Source of the DNA: Methanobrevibacter sp. TMH8
Lineage (GTDB): Archaea; Methanobacteriota; Methanobacteria; Methanobacteriales; Methanobacteriaceae
DNA: 64,000 nucleotides
Assembly (NCBI RefSeq): GCF_020148105.1
Contig: NZ_JAHLZE010000012.1
Span: 62,001 to 126,000 of the forward strand
Direction: 5' to 3'
Each line of letters opens with the position of its first letter. The first letter of the stretch is position 1. The position numbers and the translations under genes are program-made. Positions 26,876-36,542 of this stretch are shown in pieces. The notes beneath the pieces are model-generated. The model saw only the letters and a program-made list of their open reading frames with translations. It made no database searches and was not told the DNA's origin.

Positions 26876-28696
26876 TCAGATAAATTTTAATTGTTTATAA
26901 ACACCTCTATGAAGAACTGGAACTTCTGCACAAGTTGGAAGAATATTATGAACTTTTTGAAACTCTGTTTGTGTCTGAAAAGTTCCAGAATTAATCATGT
27001 GAACTCCTTTATAATTTTTATAAGTATTGATATGAACATGACCTGTATGGAAAATATCTGGAATGTTATCAATGACAAGATGATCTTCTAGCTCTGAAGC
27101 AAGAGGAGTTCTTTCTCCATAAATTGGTGCAAGATGACGTTTATTTAATAATTCTTCCATAATTAAATCATTCCTTTCATGTGAAAAACCTTTTACAGTA
27201 ATAGCTATATCATCAAAACCACGTCCATGGTAAATTAAAGTATTCCATCCATCAAGACTTACGATAGAAGGATTACTTACAAATTCAACATTATTAAGTT
27301 CATAAAGAGATTTTGCATATTTTTCAGGTATCGCTGGTTGTGGTTCAGCTACTCTTGATGCATCGTGGTTTCCAGGTGAAATAATAATCTTAATATCACT
27401 TCTAATATTTCCAAGAAGACGTGCTGCTTCGTCATATTGTTCTGTAATATCTTTAATAGCTAATTCCTTATCTTGGTTTGGATAAACACCTATTCCATCA
27501 ACTATATCTCCACCAACAATCATATACTTAATATCATTTCCGATTTCTCTCTGTTCTTCAGTTCCATAATCTCCATTTAACCAGTCTGTAAATCTTACAA
27601 AAGCATCTTCAAGAAATGTTAAGCTACCAATATGAACATCAGAAGTAAATACAGCTGAAAAATCCATTGATTTTTGAGCTATTCTTGGAACACCTGGTTG
27701 AATGATTTGAGTAGCAATAGCTAAATCTCCTTTCCTTTCAGCAATTAAACCAATAATTTCATCTTTAACAAGTTTTTCTGACTGTCTAAATAATTCATGA
27801 TTATCTTTATGGAAGAGAACACTTATTTCATCTGTATCATCTTCAAATACAATAATTCTATGTCCATTTTTTGTGGTTCTAATCTCTCTAACCATTAAAA
27901 TTAGGTTTAAATCTGTTGCTTTTTCTTCAAGATCATTTATTTTTTGATATGCTTTAAGTTCTGGTCTTCGAGAGAGAATATTTGACAATTTATCATATCT
28001 ATTTTTGAAATATGTAATTAAATTCCCAATTTCCCCACTAGTATAAGATTTTTTACTAGTATCTTGAAGTATCTCAAAATCATAGTCTATTGTAGATTCT
28101 TTAGAATTTCTTTTACATTTAGAAGCTTCAAATTTCTTAACTTCGATTTCAGTTGGAATATCTTGAGGATTATAATCATCAATATTTTTAACAGTCCCAT
28201 CAGTAACTTTATCAATTTTATCTATTTCACCCATTTCACCCAGTTCATCAATAGAATTATGATTAGAATCAGTAAAATCAGTAGAAATAGTAGAAATAGT
28301 ATCAACAATAGAAGAATTAGGACCTGAAGAACAAATAGGTTTTTTAATATTGTTCACTTTATAACTATCATTATCAATTTCGTTTTCTCCAATAGTATTT
28401 TCATCAACATTATTATCCTGTTTTTCATTATGAATAAGAGTTTTTTGAGATTTAGAAATTGAATTTTCACCACCATCATGTGATGGAAGATCTAAGCCTA
28501 AGGTTTTTATAAATTCTTCAACTATTACAGCATCTAAAGAAATTAAATCATTTTTAGAAAATTCTTGACTCTTTAATCTAACAATGAGTGATGATGAAAA
28601 GTCTAAAGGATCTTCTAATCCATTGATTAAATCATAAGCTTTTGGAGATAAATTAATATCTTTTTTGGCAAATTTAAAAAGAACTTCTGTTGTCAT
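26876..28696 (-). CDS. polB: DNA polymerase D small subunit (DP1)
   Basis: 606 residues. Three parts: an N-terminal helical region (1-75), a long low-complexity linker rich in Asp, Ser, Thr and Asn (about 76-210), and then an OB fold plus calcineurin-like 3'-5' exonuclease. The nuclease carries [52 protein letters not shown] and [12 protein letters not shown], that is all metal-binding motifs. It is the proofreading partner of DP2, not in this window. The ATG has no visible ribosome-binding site. Confidence 0.93.
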   Translation of the reverse strand: MTTEVLFKFAKKDINLSPKAYDLINGLEDPLDFSSSLIVRLKSQEFSKNDLISLDAVIVEEFIKTLGLDLPSHDGGENSISKSQKTLIHNEKQDNNVDENTIGENEIDNDSYKVNNIKKPICSSGPNSSIVDTISTISTDFTDSNHNSIDELGEMGEIDKIDKVTDGTVKNIDDYNPQDIPTEIEVKKFEASKCKRNSKESTIDYDFEILQDTSKKSYTSGEIGNLITYFKNRYDKLSNILSRRPELKAYQKINDLEEKATDLNLILMVREIRTTKNGHRIIVFEDDTDEISVLFHKDNHELFRQSEKLVKDEIIGLIAERKGDLAIATQIIQPGVPRIAQKSMDFSAVFTSDVHIGSLTFLEDAFVRFTDWLNGDYGTEEQREIGNDIKYMIVGGDIVDGIGVYPNQDKELAIKDITEQYDEAARLLGNIRSDIKIIISPGNHDASRVAEPQPAIPEKYAKSLYELNNVEFVSNPSIVSLDGWNTLIYHGRGFDDIAITVKGFSHERNDLIMEELLNKRHLAPIYGERTPLASELEDHLVIDNIPDIFHTGHVHINTYKNYKGVHMINSGTFQTQTEFQKVHNILPTCAEVPVLHRGVYKQLKFI

Positions 28697-29371
28697 TTAT
28701 ATCTATCTTAAATAATTTTATTTTAAATCTTATTTGATGTGATTAATATATAATGTATTAAAATATATAATGTATTAAAGTAATTAATAAATTAATAAAT
28801 TTAACATATCATCTTATTTAATATATTTATTTATTCTGTTTAATGTATTTATCGTGTTAATGTATTTATTCTATTTATTTATCACTATCATTGTATTATT
28901 TTTTATTCAATTTTTGTTTATTATATTTATTATAATTAATTCTCTATCTTTATATTTTTAACTAATATTAAAAATAATAACTACAATATCAATAATTTAT
29001 TATTAATAATTAACAAATCAACAATGATTATAATAACAGTTAGTTTTATTATAATGAATAAACATATTTAATATATTATATTTAATTAAGATTAAACTAT
29101 AGAAAAATAAATGAAAATAAATATTTTATATTTTTTATTTATAAAATAAATTAATATTAAAGATATAAAAGATATTAAAGATATTAAATACTATTATAAA
29201 GTATTATAAACTATTAAATTATTATTAATTAAGATTATTAAATTTAATAATTAAATTTATTAAGAATTAGCATTATTTGTTGATTTGAATTATCATACAA
29301 CTATAATTAAAAAATTGATTAACATGATTATTTAAAAATCCTATTTATTAATTGAATTATTAGGTGATTAC
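28697..29371. other. AT-rich divergent intergenic region
   Basis: About 675 bases between DP1 and the membrane protein at 29372. Short direct echoes occur (AAAGATATTAAAGATATTAAA near 29155-29185; AATGTATTAAA near 28750-28775). No ORF, RNA or operator is supported. Promoters for both flanking genes must lie here. Confidence 0.5.
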
Positions 29372-29953
29372 ATGCCAAGGGCACTTAAAATTATACTTAT
29401 CATATTGCTTTTTATAGGATTCTTTGAAGCAGGGCTTCTAAGTTCCTATACAATCATAACTTCAGAAGCACCAGATGTAAAAGGGCTTATCGATTTACAA
29501 ATTAGTACAATAGCTGATTTTTTCAGTTCTGAAAATATTAACAGTGTATTGATTAAGGATCCTCAAAAGATAAATATAACAAATGAAGATGATGTTGCAA
29601 CTAACTTATCGGCTCTTGCAAAAGTAGATGGAATAGATATCAACACTATGAATGTAACTACATACTCAGATACAGAAAATGGTGAAATCGATGTCAATAT
29701 AACAGCTTTAGGATTTTCTTCACCTAATACAACATCAGGACAAATAGTTTTGTCAGGAACTCCTGATTATCTTATAACAGCTACGGCAAAAGCTAATGTA
29801 ACTAGTAGTGGGATTATAATTGATTTAAGCACTATTAGAATATTATCAATACTTAAACTCTTTGGTGGAACCAACAACTCCACTATTAATGGATCTACTG
29901 TTAATGCAGGGTCAAGCAACAGTAATAGTAATGGAACTATCACGATTGGATAA
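29372..29953 (+). CDS. Membrane-anchored extracytoplasmic hypothetical protein
   Basis: 193 residues, ATG after TAGGTGATT. Residues 5-27 are a hydrophobic anchor (IILIILLFIGFFEAG). The rest is predicted outside: Asn/Thr/Ser-rich, with several N-x-S/T sequons and a low-complexity Ser-Asn-Gly end (GSSNSNSNGTITIG). No family is recognised. It is 114 bases upstream of cobJ on the same strand, but its composition says envelope rather than cobamide synthesis. Confidence 0.65.
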   Translation: MPRALKIILIILLFIGFFEAGLLSSYTIITSEAPDVKGLIDLQISTIADFFSSENINSVLIKDPQKINITNEDDVATNLSALAKVDGIDINTMNVTTYSDTENGEIDVNITALGFSSPNTTSGQIVLSGTPDYLITATAKANVTSSGIIIDLSTIRILSILKLFGGTNNSTINGSTVNAGSSNSNSNGTITIG

Positions 29954-30067
29954 TCACAATATCAATAATTAAACTATTAAATAAGTTAAACTATTAAATA
30001 AATTAGACTATTAAATAAACTTCAACTGACTAACTAATACATATTGCAGCAAATTAAAGGTGACTTG

Positions 30068-31186
30068 ATGATTAATATAATTGGAATTGGGCCAAGAAGA
30101 AGAGAAATAACTGTTTCAGCTCTTGATGCCTTAGAAGAGTCTGATGTTATTATTGGATATAAAAAATATATTGACTCTATTTATGATCTAATTGAAGATA
30201 AGGAAATCATCAAGAAAGGAATGGGAGATGAAATTGCAAGAGGGGAACTTGCAATAAAAAAAAGTTTAGAAGGTAAAACTGTAGCTTTAGTAAGCTCTGG
30301 AGACCCTGGTGTTTATGGAATGGCTAACTTGATTTTTCAACTCATTGGAAAATATGAGGGATTTGATCCCAAAAATGATATTAAAGTTTTTCCAGGTGTT
30401 TCAGCTGTAAATTTTGCTTCTTCACTTCTTGGGGCACCACTTCATGACTTTGCAGTTATTAGTTTAAGTGATATATTAACTCCACTTTCAGAAATTGAAA
30501 AAAAAATAGAATTTGCTTCTAAAGCTGATTTTATTATGGCTATTTACAACCCAATTAGTAAATCTAGAAAAAAGCCTTTTAGAAGATTTAAAGAAATATT
30601 AATGGAAACAAAACCACTAGAAACTTTAATTGGAATTGTTGATAGTAGTGAAAGTGGATATAATAATGATTCTAATGAATCTGTAAAAACAAAGATAGTA
30701 ACTCTTGAAAATCTAAATGAAGATGATATTAATATGTCAACAATATTAATTGTTGGAAACTCCTTAACTTATCTTCAAGATGGTTATATGATTACACCAA
30801 GAGGTTATGTTGTTAAATCAGATATTCATCCTCTTTCTAGAGAATTTTACGAGAAATATTTAGCTGGAGAATCAGTATCTGGCCCAAATACAGACTGTGA
30901 TTATTATCCATGCCACGAATGTAAAAACGGCCCACAATACTGTGATTTGTGTTATTGTCCTTTCTATCCATGCGGAGATGGGTCTACAGGTGGAAAATGG
31001 ATAAAAGGAAAAGGTGTTTGGAGCTGTGAAGACTGTGAATGGATTCACCAAAAAGATACTGTAGAATGTGTAAAAAAAGGTCTAAAAAACATTTTAAAAG
31101 AAGTTGATGATCTAAAATCTAAGAAAAAAGAATTACTTAAACTAAGAAAACATTGTATCTTAGAAACTAGAAAAAAAGATAATTAA
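30068..31186 (+). CDS. cobJ: Precorrin-3B/cobalt-factor III C17-methyltransferase with Cys-rich tail
   Basis: 372 residues from ATG 30068 (site AAAGGTGACTTG; an upstream TTG at 30044 is less likely). Residues 1-240 are the tetrapyrrole methylase fold: IIGIGPRRREITVSALDAL, VSSGDPGVYGMA, FPGVSAVNFASSLLGAP and IYNPISKSRKKPF. Residues 280-335 hold many cysteines (DCDYYPCHECKNGPQYCDLC, CPFYPCGDG, WSCEDCEW), a metal or Fe-S module known in methanogen CobJ/CbiH proteins. A basic coiled tail ends it. Performs ring contraction with C17 methylation in anaerobic cobamide synthesis. cbiG and cbiB lie elsewhere in the window. Confidence 0.9.
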   Translation: MINIIGIGPRRREITVSALDALEESDVIIGYKKYIDSIYDLIEDKEIIKKGMGDEIARGELAIKKSLEGKTVALVSSGDPGVYGMANLIFQLIGKYEGFDPKNDIKVFPGVSAVNFASSLLGAPLHDFAVISLSDILTPLSEIEKKIEFASKADFIMAIYNPISKSRKKPFRRFKEILMETKPLETLIGIVDSSESGYNNDSNESVKTKIVTLENLNEDDINMSTILIVGNSLTYLQDGYMITPRGYVVKSDIHPLSREFYEKYLAGESVSGPNTDCDYYPCHECKNGPQYCDLCYCPFYPCGDGSTGGKWIKGKGVWSCEDCEWIHQKDTVECVKKGLKNILKEVDDLKSKKKELLKLRKHCILETRKKDN

Positions 31187-31648
31187 AATTTAGCAAATTA
31201 ATATATAATAAAAATAATATTTAATAAATTAATATCTTGTAAATTGATATATAATAGAATATTATCTAATAAATTAATATATAATAAATTTATATCTAAT
31301 AAATTGATATGTAAATTATTATCTAATAATTAATTATTATCTACAAGAATTCATTGATATTTTAATAGGTATTTTTATACAAAATATAGTTTTGTTATAG
31401 ATTCTATAGAATTTTAATAAAATTTAATAAAATAAATAAAAATTAATATAAATATAATATAAATGTAATTTCAAAATTATTAAATATTTTTAATTAAGAT
31501 AAAATTGAAAATTCTTAATTAAGATAAAAATAAATAATAACATGATTAAAATAATTAAAAAATTTTAAAATAAACAAATAATTTAATAATGAAATAAATC
31601 TTAAGAATATAATTCTAAAATAATAATATAATCAAGAAGGGTAAACAA
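31187..31648. other. Degenerate AT repeats after cobJ
   Basis: From about 31190 to 31335, a unit like TAAATTAATATATAATA, sometimes ending ATCTAA, recurs four or five times with variable spacing. The remainder is AT-rich promoter sequence for the PhoU-like gene. No gene is seen. Confidence 0.5.
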
Positions 31649-32272
31649 ATGCCAAGCATAAAAGATATTTTAATAGAGATGAAAAATCTATCAGAATTAA
31701 TGGTAGATTTAGCCTACTCAGCTGTTCTTTTCAATAGTAAAGATGCAGCAAAAGAGGTTTTGAAGCTTGAAAACAAGGTAAATAGCTCAAATTATGAAAT
31801 TAAAAAGCAATCTCTTGTAGCTGCAAGATCTGTTGAAGATGCAGAAAAATTGACAGCTCTTCTTGAAATAGCTGAAGCAGCTGAAAGTATAGCTAATGCA
31901 GCTAAAGATTTAGCAGATATTGTTATTAAAGGTATTAAACCACATCCAGTATTCAAAATGGTTATGGAAGAAGCAGAAGAATTGATTGTAAGTGTTAGTG
32001 TCCAGAATGATTCTGAATTATGTGATAAATCTCTTGGTGAATTAGTATTAGCTAATAGAACAGGAATGATTGTAATAGCTATAAGAAGAGATGAAAATTG
32101 GATTTACGGTCCTGATAAAAATACTGTAATTAGAGCTGATGACACTTTAATAGCTAAAGGAACTGAAGTTGGTTCAGAACTCCTTAAAAAATTAGCTAAT
32201 AATGAAATAGACGTTGATGATATAGTTGATATAGTAGATGAAGAAAGTTTATCTCAAATTGATGATAGTTAA
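31649..32272 (+). CDS. PhoU-like / RCK_C regulatory protein
   Basis: 207 residues, ATG after AGAAGGGT. Residues 1-105 are a PhoU-like helical bundle ([38 protein letters not shown]). Residues about 112-195 are a TrkA-C/RCK_C domain ([42 protein letters not shown]), which binds ligands such as Ca2+ or nucleotides in K+ and divalent cation transport. It precedes the MgtE-type transporter by 200 bases and probably controls it. Confidence 0.82.
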   Translation: MPSIKDILIEMKNLSELMVDLAYSAVLFNSKDAAKEVLKLENKVNSSNYEIKKQSLVAARSVEDAEKLTALLEIAEAAESIANAAKDLADIVIKGIKPHPVFKMVMEEAEELIVSVSVQNDSELCDKSLGELVLANRTGMIVIAIRRDENWIYGPDKNTVIRADDTLIAKGTEVGSELLKKLANNEIDVDDIVDIVDEESLSQIDDS

Positions 32273-32471
32273 ATAATATTTTTAATAAATAATAAAATCT
32301 AGTTTATTAAAATAAGAATAAATAAGAATAAATAAAAATTGAATAAAAAAAATAAAGAATAAGCTAAAAAAAATAAATTATATCAATAAATAATAAACTA
32401 GAATAAATAAAATTAAAAAAATATACTAAAATATATAAAATGAGTTGATAAAATGTTCGTGGGTGATAAAT

Positions 32472-33824
32472 GTGAAGAAAACAAACTTTCTAATGAAGAT
32501 GATTCGGCGCATAGCATCCATATTAGTGTCTTTTATAATCAACTCAGTGATATTTGTCTATAAAAAGATAAATTACTTATTTTCAATTCCTTATGTGATT
32601 GGACATAGATTCAAGTCTTTTTTTAAAGAAACTAATTCAATAATTAGAGAATCTTTATTAGCTCTTTTAATATGTGCTATAGGAGATTTATGTGCAGGTA
32701 TTTTCCTTGGAAAAATGAGTTTCTATTTAACAGCTTTTCCAGGATTAATGGTTATTATTCCTGGAGCTATAGGAATGAGAGGAAATATTTTCGGGGCTCT
32801 TGGTTCACGTCTTTCAACAAACCTTCACATTGGTTTATTATCTCCAGAATTTAAACGCTCTAAAATATTATCAGAAAATATTCTATCTTCTTTGATTCTA
32901 ACACTATTATTGTCAATATTTTTAGCTTTTATATCTAAAGGAATATGTATTATTTTTGGATTTGAAAGTATAAGCTTAGTTGATTTTACTTTAATTTCAA
33001 TAATTGGTGGAATAATTTCAAGTTTAATAATGCTACCTTTAACTATGTTAGTTTCACTCAAAAGTTTTGAACATGGATGGGATCCTGATAATATATCAAC
33101 TCCAATAATAGCTGCATTTGGAGATTTATTTACATTACCAGCAATTATAACATCTGCAATAATAGTTTCACTCTTATCATATCCAATACTCAAATATATT
33201 TTATTTGTGATATTGATAGCAATAGCTTTATTAGGATTTTATTACGGAATAAAATCTAAAGGAGAGATGAAAAAGATTATTAAACAAAATACACCAGTTC
33301 TTATTCTTTGCTCTTTCTTAGGAGCCACAGCTGGTGGATTTTTAAATAATTCAATAGAATCACTTCTAAAGAATCCAAGTCTTCTAACTTTAGTGCCACT
33401 ATTTTCTGGTGAAAGTGGAAACCTTGTAAGTATTTTAGGTGCAAGACTTTCATCTGCACTTCATTCTGGTTTAATAAATCCTGTTTTACATCCAGAAAAA
33501 GCTACAATTAGAAATTTTTCAATAATTGCCTTTTTAGCTATAATAATCTTCCCAATAATTGGATTTTTAGCTGAATTATCTTCAAAAATGCTTAATATCC
33601 AAGGTTTAAATTTTGCTACTGTAATGGGAATTAGCACAATATCTGGAATGATTTTAATAGGTATAATGTTATTAGTAGTCTTCTTTATCTCAATTATATC
33701 ATATAATAAAGGACTAGACCCAGATAATATTGTAATCCCAATATCTACAAGTACTACAGACGCTTTATCTTCATTAATATTGGTTTCTGTGGCTATTTTA
33801 GTTCTAAATTTCTTAGTTGTTTAA
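32472..33824 (+). CDS. MgtE/SLC41-type magnesium transporter, duplicated membrane domain
   Basis: 450 residues from GTG 32472, chosen because GGGTGAT lies 4 bases upstream. Two homologous membrane halves of about five helices each. Half 1 has PGLMVIIPGAIGMRGNIFGA with a SRLSTNLHIG segment. Half 2 has TLVPLFSGESGNLVSILGA with a RLSSALHSG segment. Each ends with a D-P-D-N motif (GWDPDNISTPII, GLDPDNIVIPIS) at the ion path. It lacks the cytoplasmic N and CBS domains of bacterial MgtE, so the PhoU/RCK_C protein upstream may provide gating. Confidence 0.8.
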   Translation: MKKTNFLMKMIRRIASILVSFIINSVIFVYKKINYLFSIPYVIGHRFKSFFKETNSIIRESLLALLICAIGDLCAGIFLGKMSFYLTAFPGLMVIIPGAIGMRGNIFGALGSRLSTNLHIGLLSPEFKRSKILSENILSSLILTLLLSIFLAFISKGICIIFGFESISLVDFTLISIIGGIISSLIMLPLTMLVSLKSFEHGWDPDNISTPIIAAFGDLFTLPAIITSAIIVSLLSYPILKYILFVILIAIALLGFYYGIKSKGEMKKIIKQNTPVLILCSFLGATAGGFLNNSIESLLKNPSLLTLVPLFSGESGNLVSILGARLSSALHSGLINPVLHPEKATIRNFSIIAFLAIIIFPIIGFLAELSSKMLNIQGLNFATVMGISTISGMILIGIMLLVVFFISIISYNKGLDPDNIVIPISTSTTDALSSLILVSVAILVLNFLVV

Positions 33825-33986
33825 TAATACATACCTATACTTATTATACATCTATATTTATAGTTCTTCAATTAGCTTCAATCAATATTATTTAATATTT
33901 TATATATAATAATTAATTTAATATTTTAATATAATAATTATTTATAATAAGCTTATTTTTCCAAAATTAATATTTCAAACCAAAAA

Positions 33987-34062
33987 CAATATTACTAAAT
34001 CACGGCAATATTACTGAAAAAGGACAATATTGCTGATTAGGAACAATATAACAATTTTAGTT
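33987..34062 (+). promoter_or_regulatory. 19-bp direct-repeat operator-like array
   Basis: CAATATTACT begins at 33987 and 34006, CAATATTGCT at 34025 and CAATATAACA at 34044, so the period is exactly 19 bases. Units such as CAATATTACTGAAAAAGGA are similar over the whole length. The array ends just before the TATA box at 34069. Likely the binding site of a cooperative regulator of the two surface-protein genes. Confidence 0.65.
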
Positions 34063-34068
34063 GAATAA

Positions 34069-34082
34069 AGTATATATATAAT
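34069..34082 (+). promoter_or_regulatory. TATA box for the Cys-rich surface protein gene
   Basis: AGTATATATATAAT ends 19 bases before the ATG at 34101. With the usual spacing, transcription begins only a few bases before the start codon. This agrees with the lack of a ribosome-binding site and suggests a leaderless mRNA. Confidence 0.55.
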
Positions 34083-34100
34083 CTTTTACACACTATTTTT

Positions 34101-35120
34101 ATGAAATCAGTGAAATTTAGCAGTTGTTGTAATACCCCCAATCTTGATAATAGTAAATATATTGAAACTATCTTTAATTCTAAAGATGGAAATATTTTTA
34201 CTAGTTTATCTACCCTATTTGTTTTCTCATTCGTTTTAATAGCTATACTGCTTTTAAATTTCACGATTTCATCTAATAATATAAATATCGATTCTACAAG
34301 TTCAAATAACTTTAATTATATAATTGAAGATTATAATAGGAATATACCAATAAACACTAGAGAAATTACTGAGAATTTATCAAATGAAGTAATAAAAAAT
34401 CATGACCCTCCTCATAATTCAAGAAATATTATTAAAGATAAATTACAAGCAAAATTAAACAATATAAACAATAAATATCTTAAAAATAATGGAATTATAA
34501 TTGAAAGTGAAGTTTTAAGTATATATAATGGAGAAAACCCTTATAACATCAATGTTAAAACTCTTGTTACAGGAAAAAAAGGAAAAATGGAATATAATAA
34601 GATTGTTGAAAGTGTAGTTTCTATTGAAGGACTTAAAGATCCACTTCCATTTCTAATGTGCAAAGATCATCCTACATTAATTGAAAATGGTACTAAAATT
34701 ACCTATAATGATGCACTTAGCTATTACCTAGCTAATAACAACCTTTTAAATCCAGATGCTTATGAAAATGCTACGGCCTCGCTAATTATAAAAAAATGTC
34801 CTTATGACCCCTATGAACATCATGGTGCAGGCCAATGTATGAAAAATTGTATTGATAATGGATATTTTCATGAAAGTGCAGATGGTAGCTGTTATCTATG
34901 TAGACTAGAAGGTAGGAGCACTTGTCCTCATTATGGCCTTGAAACATTTATTTCTCCGCATAAAGTCACAAATCTCACATATAGATCCATTAGTGGTTCA
35001 GATCATGTTATTTACTATGATCATTATCCTGGAGATCCTATTCAGATTTATCAAGAAAATGGAGTCTATGAAATATTAATACTTGATGAATCTCATGGAG
35101 CTAAATATGGAATGGTTTGA
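34101..35120 (+). CDS. Single-pass extracytoplasmic protein with Cys-rich domain
   Basis: 339 residues. Residues 1-33 are cytoplasmic, 34-57 a membrane helix (LSTLFVFSFVLIAILLLNF), and the rest faces out with several sequons. Residues about 255-310 hold a cluster of Cys and His (CPYDPYEHHGAGQCMKNC, SCYLCRLEGRSTCPHYG), suggesting disulfides or metal binding. The N-terminal layout resembles archaeal type IV pilin-like proteins, though no clear prepilin peptidase site is seen. Paired with the similarly built protein 57 bases downstream. Function unknown. Confidence 0.7.
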   Translation: MKSVKFSSCCNTPNLDNSKYIETIFNSKDGNIFTSLSTLFVFSFVLIAILLLNFTISSNNINIDSTSSNNFNYIIEDYNRNIPINTREITENLSNEVIKNHDPPHNSRNIIKDKLQAKLNNINNKYLKNNGIIIESEVLSIYNGENPYNINVKTLVTGKKGKMEYNKIVESVVSIEGLKDPLPFLMCKDHPTLIENGTKITYNDALSYYLANNNLLNPDAYENATASLIIKKCPYDPYEHHGAGQCMKNCIDNGYFHESADGSCYLCRLEGRSTCPHYGLETFISPHKVTNLTYRSISGSDHVIYYDHYPGDPIQIYQENGVYEILILDESHGAKYGMV

Positions 35121-35177
35121 TTTAATAATATTAAATTAGGATGTATATTTTAAAATATATGTCAAAAATATGATAAT

Positions 35178-36155
35178 ATGAATTTATCAAAAGATTCTTA
35201 TGGAATAACATTTTCAACAGACCTTTTACTAGTAGTATTTCTATTAATTCTAGTTTTAGGAATAGTAGCTAATACTATTGATAGTTCAAATGAAAAAATA
35301 ATAAATCCATTAGAAGTAGCTGAACTAGAACGAATAACAAATGAAGTAGTGGATAGTTTAATAAATAATCCAGGAACACCAAGTCATTGGGAAGAGCTAA
35401 TAAACTTTAATGGAGTAAATCCAGGGTTAGCTATTGAAAATAGTGCTAATAAAACAATTATTAACACAATATCATTTAAAAAGATAAAAATACTTGATAA
35501 TGGTGAATATAATAATTTAATTCAAAATAAAATTTTTAATAATAGGATAAAAAGTTCAATTACCATATATCCAATCGATTCTAATATTAATCCAATGATA
35601 ATTGGTGAGGATATATCTAGCTTAAACAATATATCTAATATTGTAGTTGTAAATAGAACAGTTAAATGTGATTTCTATCGTGAATTAGCTATTGTTTCTA
35701 TATTTAATTCTAATCTCAATTCATATAATGAAAATATTTGTAATCATGAAACACTCACAAACCTGAATCATTCAGATAGTGAAAATTACGTTTGGATATG
35801 TGAAGAATTCAAAATTACAAAAAAAGATCTTGAAAATAACGACTATTATCTGTTTTTTAGTAATGATAGTATAAATAATGGGAATAATTGGATTTTGGAT
35901 AGTATTAAAGATATTTCTATGATTGAAAATTCTATAAATAATGATAGAATTATTTTAAATGATAATTTTAATAATATTCTTGAAAATAAAAGTTCTATGA
36001 TATGTTATATACATTTTAGAGCTAATAAAAATAAATTAACTAATTTTAATGTTTTTTTAGTTGGTATTCCAAAAGATAGGAATGTTGATGAATTAAATAT
36101 CGATTATTTTAAAGAGCAAGACTGTTATTTCGTTATGAAATCTAGCTATAATTAA
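35178..36155 (+). CDS. Single-pass extracytoplasmic protein, partner of the upstream gene
   Basis: 325 residues, no visible ribosome-binding site. A short N-terminus, then a membrane helix at about 11-31 (FSTDLLLVVFLLILVLGIVA), then an Asn/Ile/Ser-rich outer domain with many sequons. Shares topology with its upstream neighbour and lies 57 bases after it, so they may form one surface complex or pilus-like assembly. I do not recognise a family. Ends 19 bases before a convergent small membrane protein gene. Confidence 0.65.
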   Translation: MNLSKDSYGITFSTDLLLVVFLLILVLGIVANTIDSSNEKIINPLEVAELERITNEVVDSLINNPGTPSHWEELINFNGVNPGLAIENSANKTIINTISFKKIKILDNGEYNNLIQNKIFNNRIKSSITIYPIDSNINPMIIGEDISSLNNISNIVVVNRTVKCDFYRELAIVSIFNSNLNSYNENICNHETLTNLNHSDSENYVWICEEFKITKKDLENNDYYLFFSNDSINNGNNWILDSIKDISMIENSINNDRIILNDNFNNILENKSSMICYIHFRANKNKLTNFNVFLVGIPKDRNVDELNIDYFKEQDCYFVMKSSYN

Positions 36156-36174
36156 AAAATAAAAAAATAAAAAA

Positions 36175-36411
36175 CTAATTTTCTTTTTTGTTATTTTGTT
36201 CTTCATTTTCATCATATGCATATTTTTTCAAATAATTATAAAATAACCGTGCTACCACCATTAAAACCAATATAGCTATGAGTCTTATTACTGGATTGTT
36301 ATAAAAACTAAACTCTGGGAAAAAATTTGAAGTAATGAAAAAAAACATCCCTGCAATCGCAAAAAAGAAAAGTATAGAAATAACAGCTGCAAAATTTTTA
36401 CTAAACTCCAT
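36175..36411 (-). CDS. Small two-helix membrane protein
   Basis: 78 residues, ATG at 36411 after AGGATGG. Two hydrophobic segments (about 8-28 and 40-60) and a charged, Asn/Glu/Lys-rich C-terminus. No recognisable family. Support comes from its ribosome-binding site and clean topology. Confidence 0.6.
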   Translation of the reverse strand: MEFSKNFAAVISILFFFAIAGMFFFITSNFFPEFSFYNNPVIRLIAILVLMVVARLFYNYLKKYAYDENEEQNNKKEN

Positions 36412-36542
36412 AGTTAACCATCCTAAATTAAATCATCAATATAGGTATTAAAAATATATATCTATTACTTTCAAATAAAATGTTATCCAAAGAAAAGATA
36501 TAAAAATTATTATAAAAATTATTATTTAATAAAAATAGCTAA

